A DNA stretch of 64,000 nt from Kangiella spongicola (lineage in GTDB: Bacteria; Pseudomonadota; Gammaproteobacteria; Enterobacterales; Kangiellaceae). The stretch lies in contig NZ_QICH01000001.1 of the NCBI RefSeq assembly GCF_003194565.2, positions 372,001 to 436,000 of the forward strand, written 5' to 3'. The translations under genes and the position numbers were made by a program. The notes beneath the pieces are model-generated. The model had not been told where the DNA came from and searched no databases. It worked only from the letters and a program-made list of their open reading frames with translations. Positions 1 to 8,509 of this stretch are shown here, one piece after another; the first letter of the stretch is position 1, and every line of letters begins with the position of its first letter.

Positions 1-121
1 AAACACCACCAATGATAAATAAGGCAGCCATAATCCAGTGTGGGAACCAATACTTAGCTTTTAGTATTTTCCCAAGAGCTTCAAATTTTTCGCGCCACGG
101 TTCATTAAAACTACTTATCAC
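1..121 (-). CDS. N-terminus of an unidentified membrane protein (partial)
   Basis: An open frame enters from the left edge on the minus strand and begins at a GTG at 119-121. A purine-rich AAGGGAAA sequence sits just upstream as a plausible ribosome site. About 40 residues are visible: a charged, aromatic-rich cytoplasmic start (ISSFNEPWREKFEALGKIL) and then a hydrophobic stretch that looks like the first membrane helix. It lies downstream of radA in the same direction, 53 bases away, so the two may be co-transcribed. I do not recognise the family from this fragment. The start is uncertain because the frame stays open further upstream without an ATG. Confidence 0.5.
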   Translation of the reverse strand, partial: MISSFNEPWREKFEALGKILKAKYWFPHWIMAALFIIGGV

Positions 122-174
122 GGAAGTTTCCCTTCTTAGATGGTTAGAGTTATTTCGAACTAAGCTAGTTTACT

Positions 175-1539
175 TTACAGTAAATTAATCATCTCCTGCA
201 AACGACTCACGCCATGTACTTCTAGACCATCTAGTTTTTTAGACGGTAAGTTTCCTTTCGGAATAATCGCTTTTTTGAAGCCATGTTTCGCCGCTTCTTT
301 CAAACGCTCCTGCCCATTCGGAACTGGTCGCACTTCGCCAGCCAAACCAACTTCACCAAAGATGACTAAATGCTCTTCCAAAGGACGATTCCGTAAGCTA
401 GAGATAATAGCGGCAATCAGCGCCAAATCTGAGCTCGTCTCCATCACTCGAACACCACCTACCACGTTAGCAAATACATCCTGATCGAAGGTTGCTACCC
501 CACCATGTCGATTTAGCACCGCTAACAACATTGCAATTCGCTGATGATCTAAACCAACCGCCACTCGCTTAGGCTGCGGCGCATGAGAAGTATCCACAAG
601 CGCCTGAATCTCTACCAGCATTGGTCGAGTCCCTTCCCAAGTGGAAACAATAGCGCTGCCGGCTACGGGATCGGTATATTTCGATAAAAAGATAGCGGAC
701 GGGTTTTTGACCTGCTTTAGACCTTCATCGGTCATCGCAAAAACACCCAGCTCATTAACCGCGCCAAAACGGTTTTTTACGGCGCGTAATAAACGTAATC
801 GCCCATCACGTTCGCCTTCAAAGTAGAGTACCGCATCTACCATGTGCTCTAACACTCGAGGCCCCGCCAAGGCACCGTCTTTAGTCACATGACCAACAAC
901 TAACAAGGTTGTGCCGGTTTGTTTGGCGAACCTCACCAGTTGCGCCGCAGACTCACGAACCTGAGCCACACCGCCTGGTGCCGACTGTAACATTTCGGTG
1001 TAAATCGTCTGGATCGAATCCACCACCATGACTTTCGGCTTCTGCATTAGCGCCTGCGTCGTAATCTGCTCGACTTGTGTTTCGGTTAATAAAGAAAAAT
1101 CCCCAGTTTCGAGCCCTAAACGCTGCGCTCGCATGGTCACCTGTTGCATCGATTCCTCACCGGTGACGTATAACACTGGCGTTTCTTTACTAATCGCGCA
1201 CAAACTTTGTAAAAGGATAGTGGATTTACCAATACCTGGGTCGCCGCCCATCAGCACCACCGAGCCCGGCACTAAACCGCCACCCAAAACGCGATCTAGC
1301 TCAGACAAGCCAGAGCCCATTCGTGGCACTTCAGACAAATCCACTTTATTCATCTGTACCACTTTACTTTGTTCACCAGCATAGCCCGTGAAACGTGAGC
1401 TTTTCTCACCTTTGGATTGCTTAACGTTGGCCTGCTCGACCAAAGAGTTCCAAGCCTTACATTGCCCGCACTGCCCCGCCCATTGCGGGGTTTCTGAGCC
1501 GCATTCTTGGCAGACGTAGATTGTTTTTACTTTCGCCAT
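175..1539 (-). CDS. radA: DNA repair protein RadA
   Basis: RadA is a RecA-like ATPase and branch-migration helicase that helps process recombination intermediates. The 454-residue length is normal. Visible parts in order are a four-cysteine zinc finger (C10, C13, C24, C27), a Walker A motif GGDPGIGKST near residue 100, the RadA-specific KNRFG motif near residue 254, and a C-terminal Lon-protease-like domain with the GLAGEVRPV signature. The start is an ATG at 1539. It stands alone or leads the partial membrane-protein gene downstream. The assignment is secure. Confidence 0.97.
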   Translation of the reverse strand: MAKVKTIYVCQECGSETPQWAGQCGQCKAWNSLVEQANVKQSKGEKSSRFTGYAGEQSKVVQMNKVDLSEVPRMGSGLSELDRVLGGGLVPGSVVLMGGDPGIGKSTILLQSLCAISKETPVLYVTGEESMQQVTMRAQRLGLETGDFSLLTETQVEQITTQALMQKPKVMVVDSIQTIYTEMLQSAPGGVAQVRESAAQLVRFAKQTGTTLLVVGHVTKDGALAGPRVLEHMVDAVLYFEGERDGRLRLLRAVKNRFGAVNELGVFAMTDEGLKQVKNPSAIFLSKYTDPVAGSAIVSTWEGTRPMLVEIQALVDTSHAPQPKRVAVGLDHQRIAMLLAVLNRHGGVATFDQDVFANVVGGVRVMETSSDLALIAAIISSLRNRPLEEHLVIFGEVGLAGEVRPVPNGQERLKEAAKHGFKKAIIPKGNLPSKKLDGLEVHGVSRLQEMINLL

Positions 1540-1892
1540 ATTTATGTTCCTGAAAAGCTGAACTTTCCGCTATTACTCTTCGTTAAAACATCGCTCAACC
1601 TGCTTATTTATCAAACAATAAACTCCGCTGTTTCGCTCTGTTTTGCCTCGATTAACGTCACCTCAACTTTTCTAAATTCTCCTAACTTTTTTAAATGTGT
1701 CCCAAAAGCCAAGCCGTTTTATAGTGTTTCTTCTAATTTCTTTAAATTGAGTCTCATAAAAGCCAACGTGACTATAAGCTCAAAGGCTTGCAGTCTCACT
1801 TTACTCAAATCAATTTTGCAAGAAACAACTTTTTGCCCGCCTCTATCTTATGGGATAGAATAGATTTATTGAAGTAATTAAAATGATTTAGC
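1540..1892. other. 353-base gap between radA and DAHP synthase
   Basis: This AT-rich stretch separates two divergent genes. Apart from the promoter at 1833-1861 I see no RNA gene. An open frame on the plus strand (1507-1863) crosses it but runs antisense into radA and has no family resemblance, so I do not call it. I looked for a TyrR-type operator, which might be expected before a DAHP synthase, and did not find a convincing one. Confidence 0.5.
1833..1861 (+). promoter_or_regulatory. sigma-70-type promoter of the DAHP synthase gene
   Basis: A -35 box TTGCCC (1833-1838) and a -10 box TAGAAT (1856-1861) are separated by exactly 17 bases. Transcription would start near 1868, about 25 bases before the ATG. 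The call rests on box quality and spacing only. Confidence 0.6.
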
Positions 1893-3272
1893 ATGGTTGA
1901 GCGCAACGCTGACGATTGGACTCCAGATAGCTGGAAATCTAAGCCCGTTAGCCAACAAATTAAATACGGTGATCCGCAAGCTTTGCAGCAAGTGGTCGCT
2001 AAGCTGTGCCAACTCCCACCTTTGGTTTCATCATCAGAAGTCGATACTTTGCGCGAGCACATAGCATCTGCTCAGCGTGGTGAGCGCTTTATTGTGCAGG
2101 GCGGCGATTGCGCCGAGTCTTTCTCCGACTGTAATGCCGATGCTATCTCAAAAAAAGTCCGTAGTTTACTTAGTCTTAGCCTACTTATTAGCCAAAAGAC
2201 TCAAAAGCCCATTACTCGTGTCGGGCGTATCGCAGGGCAATATGCCAAGCCTCGCTCTGCTTTAACCGAAACTCAAGGCGAAACCACTTTAACCAGCTAT
2301 CGCGGCGACTTGGTCAATCATGTTCACTTCAGTGAGTCAGCTCGAGCACCAGATCCTGCTCGAATGTTAGAGGGTTATAGCTATGCATCTCTAACCTTGA
2401 ACTATATCCGCTCTTTACTCGAAAGCGAGCTTGATCAGCTGTTTAATCTCGAACAAGAAGTTTCCTCGCTTAAAAACTTAGCGAGCAAAAAAGAGCTGCA
2501 CAACAGTTTACGAAACTTTCAAGATGCGCTAAATATTTTCCATCAATTCAATGGCAAGCAAACTGCGCATAAAAACCTGACTGAGTTTTACACCAGCCAT
2601 GAGGCGCTCCATTTGCATTACGAGCAGGCACTGACTCGTAAAGCGAGTAACGGTCGCTGGTATAACCTATCGACCCACTTCCCTTGGGTAGGCATGCGAA
2701 CGGTGCAAAGCGAAAGCGCTCATTTGGAGTATTTGCGCGGTATTGCCAACCCCATAGCCATCAAAGTCGGGCCAACGGTAAATCCTCAGGATTTAGTCGA
2801 ATTATGCCAATGGCTCAACCCCAATAATGAGGCAGGCCGTTTAACGCTAATCCAGCGCTTTGGACATAAAGCGATCGCAAACACCCTCCCAGCAATGATT
2901 GAAGCGATACAAAAAGCGAACATTAAGGTGCTTTGGAGCTGTGATCCGATGCACGGCAATACCGAGCTTAGCGCTAATGGCTTTAAAACTCGCGACTTTG
3001 AACACGTTTTATCAGAACTCCAGCAAGCCTTTGATATTCATAGTAAATATGACTCTTTCTTGGGCGCTATTCACCTTGAGATGACCGGTGAAGCTGTTAT
3101 GGAGTGTGTCGGTAGTAGCTACAGCATCGAGCCTAAAGAACTCGGAGAAGCTTATACCAGCTTGGTTGACCCTCGACTTAATTTAAGTCAAGCCTTTGAA
3201 TTAATTGACAGTTTAGAGCTGGACTCAATAAAAAACCTTTCACATGAGCAAAAAAGCTCATCAAACTCTTGA
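1893..3272 (+). CDS. Class II 3-deoxy-7-phosphoheptulonate (DAHP) synthase
   Basis: This enzyme condenses phosphoenolpyruvate with erythrose-4-phosphate in the first step of the shikimate pathway. The protein (459 aa) carries class II (plant-type) signatures: GGDCAESF, RVGRIAGQYAKPRS, RMLEGYSYASLTLNYIRSL, WSCDPMHGN and GAIHLEMTGEAVMECVG. The cysteine in GGDCAESF and the H/E residues of the later motifs are the expected metal ligands. The N-terminus (WTPDSWKSKP) matches the family, so the ATG at 1893 fits, although no strong Shine-Dalgarno sequence precedes it. Many gammaproteobacteria use class I AroFGH instead. A phenazine-type homologue (PhzC) is possible in principle, but no phenazine genes are nearby. 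Confidence 0.93.
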   Translation: MVERNADDWTPDSWKSKPVSQQIKYGDPQALQQVVAKLCQLPPLVSSSEVDTLREHIASAQRGERFIVQGGDCAESFSDCNADAISKKVRSLLSLSLLISQKTQKPITRVGRIAGQYAKPRSALTETQGETTLTSYRGDLVNHVHFSESARAPDPARMLEGYSYASLTLNYIRSLLESELDQLFNLEQEVSSLKNLASKKELHNSLRNFQDALNIFHQFNGKQTAHKNLTEFYTSHEALHLHYEQALTRKASNGRWYNLSTHFPWVGMRTVQSESAHLEYLRGIANPIAIKVGPTVNPQDLVELCQWLNPNNEAGRLTLIQRFGHKAIANTLPAMIEAIQKANIKVLWSCDPMHGNTELSANGFKTRDFEHVLSELQQAFDIHSKYDSFLGAIHLEMTGEAVMECVGSSYSIEPKELGEAYTSLVDPRLNLSQAFELIDSLELDSIKNLSHEQKSSSNS

Positions 3273-3355
3273 TCCATAAGCACATTCTATCGTATATTCA
3301 GGAGATATCCCTAATGGGGTAACTGTGGGCGTATCGTATATGGTAGGAGCAAACC

Positions 3356-3661
3356 ATGATATTAAGTAAAAGCATTAAACAACTAATAATTATTGCCGGT
3401 GTTTCTTTAAGCATCTTGGGCGGTTCTAATGCTATCGCAAAAGCCCAGATCTGCTCTGACAGTAACCAAATCAGTTACAGCAGTGATGAGTTACATATTA
3501 TCACCTCTTTAGAACCTGAACTTTTGGAGCCTGCACCAAATCGTATGGCCTCCGAAATGAACAATAAGAAATCAGCCAGCTGGTTCTCTTGGTTAACAGA
3601 GTCGCATAATATGCCAAGTCTACATTTCATCCAGTTTTTGGAGTTATTCGATAGATCTTAA
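3356..3661 (+). CDS. Small secreted protein of unknown function
   Basis: This 101-residue product has a clear signal peptide ending around ...SNAIAKA (residues 1-30), followed by a short polar mature part with one cysteine and no recognised domain. A good ribosome site (TAGGAG) precedes the ATG. It lies 83 bases downstream of the DAHP synthase and 63 bases before the DUF2970 gene, all on the plus strand, so it may be read through from upstream. I cannot assign a role. Confidence 0.6.
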   Translation: MILSKSIKQLIIIAGVSLSILGGSNAIAKAQICSDSNQISYSSDELHIITSLEPELLEPAPNRMASEMNNKKSASWFSWLTESHNMPSLHFIQFLELFDRS

Positions 3662-3724
3662 TTTTTACCTTTGGTGAGGTTATGTTAATCTCATATAAAG
3701 CCATAAATTAGTGATAAGAGAATA

Positions 3725-4072
3725 ATGAACCAAGAACATCCTTCTTCCAGCCGTCCTGAGTTGGACGATAGCTCTGAAGCTAAAAAGACTCAAGAAAACC
3801 AACCTCAAAAAAGTCAATCCCAAGAGAAACAAGATTCGGCAGAAACTACTGAGACCAGTCCAACATCTCAAGATGGCACAGGGCTTTTATCAACGCTACA
3901 AACTATCCTCGGCGCCATGTTTGGAGTCCAATCTGAAAAACAACGTCAAAAAGACTTTGAAAAAGGAAACCCGGTTCACTTTATTATCGGCGGCATTATT
4001 TTTGTGGTGGTTTTTATTTTAACCATCTTATACTTTGTTGATACAGCTCTTGAAAACGCTGGTGTCGGCTAA
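3725..4072 (+). CDS. DUF2970 domain membrane protein
   Basis: The 115-residue protein has a long polar N-terminal half rich in Gln, Ser and Glu (residues 1-50). A DUF2970 module follows: LLSTLQTILGAMFGVQSEKQ, then FEKGNPVHFIIGG and one transmembrane helix. DUF2970 proteins are short inner-membrane proteins of unknown function, common in beta- and gammaproteobacteria. The low-complexity N-terminal extension is longer than in the minimal family members I know. It is convergent with dam, with only 3 bases between the two stop codons. Confidence 0.8.
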   Translation: MNQEHPSSSRPELDDSSEAKKTQENQPQKSQSQEKQDSAETTETSPTSQDGTGLLSTLQTILGAMFGVQSEKQRQKDFEKGNPVHFIIGGIIFVVVFILTILYFVDTALENAGVG

Positions 4073-4075
4073 CGC

Positions 4076-4906
4076 TTATTTATAAACAGCAAGTAACTCT
4101 TTTGCTTTGGCGCGATTGTTGCCATCACACGATATAAAACGCTGCACATCAAAGCTGGCAATGGTCGTTGCTTCCTTATAAATTTCTCGCGCAACCACCG
4201 TATCGTGATTAGATACAACCGTCACCACCCCCTTCTCTCTAGCTCTTTCTGCAAGATAGCCTAATTCAACCTGCTGCCCATAGGTGAAACCTTGCTTGGT
4301 GTAATCGGTAAAGTTAGCAGTAAGACTTTGCGGAATATAGGGTGGATCGCAATAAATAACGTCACCGTTTCGTGAAGCATTAAAGCTTTGCCTAAAACTT
4401 TGGCATTTGAACTCAGCTTTTTGCGACTTTTTCGCAAACAACTCTAATTCATGACCAGGAAAGTAAGGTCTTTTGTAACGCCCAAAAGGTACGTTGAACC
4501 CACCAGAGCGATTATAGCGACACAAACCGTTATAGCCGTGACGATTAAAATATAAAAATAAAGCCGAACGCTCTTTACCCGCTTCTAACTGGTTAAAATA
4601 TTCGCGCAGCTCATAAAAACGTTTTTCTTTATTGTTTTCTTCTGTAAAAAAGTTTGCACAATAATGGATAAAGCTGCTTTTCCCACGCTTTAGATCATTA
4701 AACAAGTTAATTAAATCAGGGTTGATGTCAGCCAGTAAATAGCGATCGTAATCCGCATTGAGAAAGACCACGCCAGAACCGACAAAGGGTTCAATCAACT
4801 TTTTCCCTTGCGGTAAATGATGCAGAACTTTAGGTAATAATCTAAACTTGCCACCAGCCCACTTAAGGAAAGGTCGTTGGAACTTTAGAGGCTGGGCTAT
4901 CGACAT
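4076..4906 (-). CDS. dam: DNA adenine methyltransferase Dam
   Basis: Dam methylates adenine in GATC, which marks old strands for mismatch repair and affects replication timing. The 276-residue protein has the Dam-family N-terminus (PFLKWAGGKFRLL, 12-24), the SAM-binding FVGSG motif (41-45) and the catalytic DPPY motif at 187-190. The length matches the E. coli type (about 278). It is divergent from the hydrolase gene at 4996. In enterobacteria dam sits in an aroKB operon, whereas here it lies beside the first shikimate-pathway enzyme. Confidence 0.95.
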   Translation of the reverse strand: MSIAQPLKFQRPFLKWAGGKFRLLPKVLHHLPQGKKLIEPFVGSGVVFLNADYDRYLLADINPDLINLFNDLKRGKSSFIHYCANFFTEENNKEKRFYELREYFNQLEAGKERSALFLYFNRHGYNGLCRYNRSGGFNVPFGRYKRPYFPGHELELFAKKSQKAEFKCQSFRQSFNASRNGDVIYCDPPYIPQSLTANFTDYTKQGFTYGQQVELGYLAERAREKGVVTVVSNHDTVVAREIYKEATTIASFDVQRFISCDGNNRAKAKELLAVYK

Positions 4907-4995
4907 GTAGTAATATTAATAATGAGACATTGGCGCTAGTTTATCAAAACCGATCACGAATAACAGCGAAAATCACGATTTATAAGGTATCGAGC

Positions 4996-5595
4996 ATGAG
5001 TCAAACAAGTATAACCCTTATCTTAGCCCATGGCGCTGGCGCCGACTCTCAGTCCGAGTTTATGCAGTTTATGCTGCGAGAAATCACTAGCGATAAAATA
5101 AATGTCATCACCTTCGACTTTCCTTATATGCAACGCCGCCAACAAACGGGTAAAAAATCGCCACCCGACCGAATGCCTAAGTTAATCGAGAGTTTTAGTG
5201 AGCAGGTGCGTCAAGTTACTTCCGACGTTATTATTATTGGTGGCAAGTCGATGGGCGGTCGCGTCGCCACTATGATTGCGGACGAGCTCAAAGTCGACGG
5301 CGTGATCGCTATGGGCTATCCTTTTCATCCGCCGGGTAAGCCTGAGAACCCCCGAACCGAGCATCTAGCAGACCTACAAACACCAACGCTTATTCTGCAA
5401 GGTACGCGCGATTCTTTTGGTAAACCCGATGAAGTCGCTAGCTACCAACTAAGCCCACAGATTTCAGTGGAGTGGCTCGAAGATGGCAACCATAGCTTTG
5501 AAACCTTGAAGCGTTCAAAACTCACAACCGAAGACACTTGGCACTTAGCTGCACAAAAAGTGCAGCTATTTATCACCAAGATTGCCAACAGCTAA
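4996..5595 (+). CDS. Small alpha/beta hydrolase (KANL3/Tex30-like)
   Basis: The 199-residue protein has the compact alpha/beta-hydrolase layout: oxyanion region LAHGAGADSQSEFM at the start, nucleophile elbow GGKSMGGR with the serine near residue 85, acid in QGTRDSFG, and histidine in EDGNHSF. This is the dienelactone-hydrolase/KANL3-Tex30 type found in many proteobacteria. The substrate is unknown. I chose the ATG at 4996 because AAGG precedes it at good spacing and the family motif begins right after. An upstream TTG at 4930 would add 22 residues unlike the family and would cover the divergent dam promoter. Confidence 0.8.
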   Translation: MSQTSITLILAHGAGADSQSEFMQFMLREITSDKINVITFDFPYMQRRQQTGKKSPPDRMPKLIESFSEQVRQVTSDVIIIGGKSMGGRVATMIADELKVDGVIAMGYPFHPPGKPENPRTEHLADLQTPTLILQGTRDSFGKPDEVASYQLSPQISVEWLEDGNHSFETLKRSKLTTEDTWHLAAQKVQLFITKIANS

Positions 5596-5610
5596 TAGTT
5601 GAAAACTACC

Positions 5611-6687
5611 CTAGAGTGCTACTCGCTTAGGTACTTTCGCAATATACACAGCAGTAATAATATAAGCGACGCTCCAACATAGTCCGCTAACAGCGAGGAT
5701 TTGGGTGTAATAATCGATGTTGATGCTAGCCACATAACGAGCCAGCCCGGCCACGACCATTAAACTGGCAGTGACATAAAATAACGCATTGGGTAATTCA
5801 GATCGTCCATAAGTGGTTTTTAGCATAATCGTAGTCGACAAGGCACCTAAGCCACCGATCATAATGATGTGTAAGCTTGAGGTAGTTTCTGTTGCGCTAT
5901 ACAAGCTCACTGAGTACATCACCAAACCAATCGCCAGCATCGCATAGCCACTAAACAGAGCCCACAGATGGCCTTGTGAGCCTTTGACCTTATAGGGCTC
6001 CCAACGGATAATTCTCACTACAATCAGTAGCGCCGCAAACGCACACAAAAGAGCCACTGATTGACTGCTGATATTAAGAGCCGTTAGTACCACCGAGGCC
6101 AGTAATAACATCATGGTGGCGAGTTCAAGCCGAGGCTGGACCCTATGTGCAATCGGCTGATAGTTGTCTTTTAGCGCCTTGGTTAACAAAGGTGTAATGA
6201 CGCGCCCCCCCATGAAGAATAACAGCGTGGTAATAAGTAGCACCAAAGCTTCTAAACTAATCTTATCTTTAAGCACCCAGTTAATCGAATAGTCGATTAA
6301 AGGAAAGCCACCTATTAATATAAACATGGGCACCATCAGCAGGTTAGTCGCTTTTTTGGCCACTAAAAATTTAGACGCTATAGGGTAGGCAACGACCAAA
6401 CCGAACAAGAAATACAAAACATAGGTGAGCTCGATCTGTGACGAAAAAGTCTCAAAAATACGTCCCAAGCCCCAAATAACTGCCAGTAATATGAGTTCAA
6501 AGTCGGAACGCTTGCCCAGTAAATAACCGACAATTAAAGCACCAGCGAAGCCATAGAGCATGGCATGAGCATGATCGAGCACGCTATAGTTCAACTCTAG
6601 CACACCACTAAAGCTAACCACCAAAAGCCAAGGCGCGATACTGGCAAAAATGGCGCCCATTAGGAAAAAGACTCTGCGCGTTTTCAT
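5611..6687 (-). CDS. NnrS family membrane protein, divergent copy
   Basis: A 358-residue polytopic membrane protein with about 10-12 helices. It begins only 3 bases after the stop of the upstream nnrS copy and shares its overall pattern, including an early DHAHAMLYGFAGA segment that parallels HMHEMLFGFVAA in the first copy. NnrS proteins are haem/copper membrane proteins that protect cells during nitric-oxide stress. Being in the nsrR operon supports that role. It is shorter and clearly diverged from the copy at 6691-7905, so the pair may have split functions. Confidence 0.75.
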   Translation of the reverse strand: MKTRRVFFLMGAIFASIAPWLLVVSFSGVLELNYSVLDHAHAMLYGFAGALIVGYLLGKRSDFELILLAVIWGLGRIFETFSSQIELTYVLYFLFGLVVAYPIASKFLVAKKATNLLMVPMFILIGGFPLIDYSINWVLKDKISLEALVLLITTLLFFMGGRVITPLLTKALKDNYQPIAHRVQPRLELATMMLLLASVVLTALNISSQSVALLCAFAALLIVVRIIRWEPYKVKGSQGHLWALFSGYAMLAIGLVMYSVSLYSATETTSSLHIIMIGGLGALSTTIMLKTTYGRSELPNALFYVTASLMVVAGLARYVASINIDYYTQILAVSGLCWSVAYIITAVYIAKVPKRVAL

Positions 6688-6690
6688 AGT

Positions 6691-7905
6691 TTAACCTGGA
6701 CGCCCATCGATTCTTGGCTTACTTAGTATCGCCGTGTACTTGATCACGAAGAGCGTATAAGCCACTGCCCACATGACTCCTGCCACTAACATCAGAAGAA
6801 TATAGTGTGAGCTCAGAAGAGAAGGCATCAACACGCGTACCAATAACGATAGAGCCAAAAGAATAAACGCAAAGTTCATAACTGCACCAACCGCAATATT
6901 ACGACCAGTATGTCCCAGCGAGACTCTTGAAACCATAGCCAAAATCATCAAGCCCATCGCGCCTACTGTAATGGTATGAATTGCCTGCGACATGGTAATT
7001 ATATCTACCACTTGCGCTAACCCTACGAGCACAAGTCCAATCGACAAAGCCCAATAACTGATGTGCAGTGGCCATACTAGTGGGGTACCAAAAGTAACCC
7101 AAATTCTCCAACGAAATGCTCTAATGAAGTTAGTCACGCCAGCAACAATAAATACAACCGCAGTAATCGTCTCGCCCACTGGGATCCAGCCAGTAGCAAG
7201 TAGCACACATAAAAGCACAGAGGTAATGGAGAATAGCTCCAACCACGCTATCGAAGGGACACGCTGTGTTTGCGTACCGTTCGCAGTGAACATCGGAAAA
7301 ACACGACCACCTAGAATGCACATAACCAGCGTAATCAGAAGCACTGTAAAATAAGCCACTTGCTGAATAGCGCCACCAGTTTGAGCCTGAATGTGCATGA
7401 CGATATTGGCAATCGCCATTAAAGTCAGAACAGGAACAAACACTAAATTTGGCCATTGTCGTACTTTTAAAATTGGAATAGCTAAAGCAATTATTGCGGC
7501 TGGTAAAAACAAACTATCTACAATCGCGTTTATCACAGGCGATGCGATATCTGGAAACAGCATTAAAACTCGCCCAGCCAACCACAACAGCACTAGTGCC
7601 ATGAGGGGCTTGCCCTTGATACTAGGAACCTGTGTCCAAGTTTGTACCGCTGTTAATAAAAAACCCGCCATGATGGCTGCCACAAAACCAAACAGCATTT
7701 CGTGCATATGCCACCAATAACTACCGCCATAAGGCTCAAATACAAAATAGCCATTAAAACTAAATACCCACAGCAGGATGCTAACTACGCTAAAGGCGCT
7801 ACCCAATAAAAACATCGGCCGGAACGCTAAGTTAAAGAATGCAAAACCTGGTTGTTTTGGCTCAGGTTCGCGTATGAAGCCGTCGGCTGATAACTTGGTC
7901 ATCAT
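6691..7905 (-). CDS. nnrS: NnrS family protein
   Basis: NnrS is an integral membrane protein induced by nitric oxide and needed for resistance to nitrosative stress. The 404-residue product has about 12 hydrophobic helices and family motifs including FNLAFRPMFLLGSAF, WWHMHEMLFGFV, GGRVFPMFTANG and MVSRVSLGHTGR. The conserved histidines are candidate haem ligands. It starts 22 bases after nsrR ends and is followed at once by the second NnrS-like gene, so nsrR-nnrS-nnrS forms one operon, expected to be repressed by NsrR until NO is present. Confidence 0.92.
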   Translation of the reverse strand: MMTKLSADGFIREPEPKQPGFAFFNLAFRPMFLLGSAFSVVSILLWVFSFNGYFVFEPYGGSYWWHMHEMLFGFVAAIMAGFLLTAVQTWTQVPSIKGKPLMALVLLWLAGRVLMLFPDIASPVINAIVDSLFLPAAIIALAIPILKVRQWPNLVFVPVLTLMAIANIVMHIQAQTGGAIQQVAYFTVLLITLVMCILGGRVFPMFTANGTQTQRVPSIAWLELFSITSVLLCVLLATGWIPVGETITAVVFIVAGVTNFIRAFRWRIWVTFGTPLVWPLHISYWALSIGLVLVGLAQVVDIITMSQAIHTITVGAMGLMILAMVSRVSLGHTGRNIAVGAVMNFAFILLALSLLVRVLMPSLLSSHYILLMLVAGVMWAVAYTLFVIKYTAILSKPRIDGRPG

Positions 7906-7927
7906 TTATACTCCTATCACACACACC

Positions 7928-8371
7928 TTAATCGGCTGTAATATTCAGAATTTTAGTAAGCTCAGATTTTTCTTTGGGTTGAATCAAATCGGCTAAATTG
8001 TATTTTTCAAGTGTTACAAAAAAGCCTTCTAGCGCCTCTCCTAGCATTTTCTTCAATTGACATGCAGGCGTAATAACACATTGATTATTATCACCAAAGC
8101 ATTCAACCAGAGCCGATCCTTGCTCCAGCTCTCTGACCAATGTTCCAATATTGATATCCTTTGGCTCACGGTTTAATTTTATGCCTCCGTTTTTGCCTCG
8201 AATAGCCTTAACATACTCACGATGGCTCAGCTCCTGTACCACCTTCATTAGGTGATTTCGTGAGATGTCATAGCTTTCAGCAATCTCCTTTATCGTCGAC
8301 AATTCCTTCTGCTGAATCGCTAAATAAATCAAAGCTCGTAATGAATAATCTGTGAATGAAGTAACCGTCAT
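7928..8371 (-). CDS. nsrR: Nitric-oxide-sensing repressor NsrR (Rrf2 family)
   Basis: NsrR is an iron-sulfur repressor that releases DNA when NO attacks its cluster. The 147-residue protein shows the Rrf2 winged helix (TDYSLRALIYLA, then a recognition region ISRNHLMKVV) and three cluster cysteines in ECFGDNNQC and VITPACQLKK. The TPAC motif is typical of NsrR rather than IscR. I placed the start at the ATG (8369-8371); a TTG four codons earlier is less likely. It is divergent from norB and leads the nnrS genes. Two NsrR-type sites in the shared intergenic region suggest it controls both units and itself. Confidence 0.92.
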   Translation of the reverse strand: MTVTSFTDYSLRALIYLAIQQKELSTIKEIAESYDISRNHLMKVVQELSHREYVKAIRGKNGGIKLNREPKDINIGTLVRELEQGSALVECFGDNNQCVITPACQLKKMLGEALEGFFVTLEKYNLADLIQPKEKSELTKILNITAD

Positions 8372-8398
8372 ACGAATTACCAAAAAAGTTAAATTTTA

Positions 8399-8421
8399 AA
8401 GATGCATTTACTTTACCTCTT
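8399..8421. promoter_or_regulatory. NsrR operator 1 (nsrR-proximal)
   Basis: The left half is AAGATGCATTT, matching the known NsrR 11-base half-site. After one spacer base comes CTTTACCTCTT, a weaker inverted half. The 11-1-11 layout is the known NsrR arrangement. It overlaps the predicted -10 box (8410-8415) of the nsrR promoter, as expected for autoregulation. Confidence 0.75.
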
Positions 8422-8438
8422 TAAGCTTTAAGAGTAAA
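8410..8438 (-). promoter_or_regulatory. nsrR-nnrS promoter
   Basis: Read on the minus strand, TTTACT (8433-8438) and TAAAGT (8410-8415) are 17 bases apart, each matching four of six consensus positions. The start would fall about 30 bases upstream of the nsrR ATG. The boxes overlap NsrR operator 1. Confidence 0.5.
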
Positions 8439-8447
8439 CTAGCTTTA

Positions 8448-8470
8448 AAGATTCATTTCAAATACTACTT
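8448..8470. promoter_or_regulatory. NsrR operator 2 (norB-proximal)
   Basis: AAGATTCATTT (8448-8458), one spacer base, then AAATACTACTT (8460-8470). This repeats the 11-1-11 inverted-repeat layout of operator 1. It would cover the -35 region of a norB promoter whose -10 could be TATATC at 8479-8484, with TTTCAA at 8456-8461 and a 17-base spacer. Confidence 0.7.
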
Positions 8471-8509
8471 TTACATTTTATATCTAACTACTCGATTGGG
8501 AGACCTACA

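Noticed and set aside
1507-1863. Open frame of 118 codons across the radA-DAHP synthase gap
   Set aside because: It starts antisense inside radA, has no ribosome site or family resemblance, and its composition looks like translated AT-rich spacer.
7061-7720. Open frames on the plus strand inside nnrS
   Set aside because: They are shadows of the strongly supported membrane-protein gene on the other strand.
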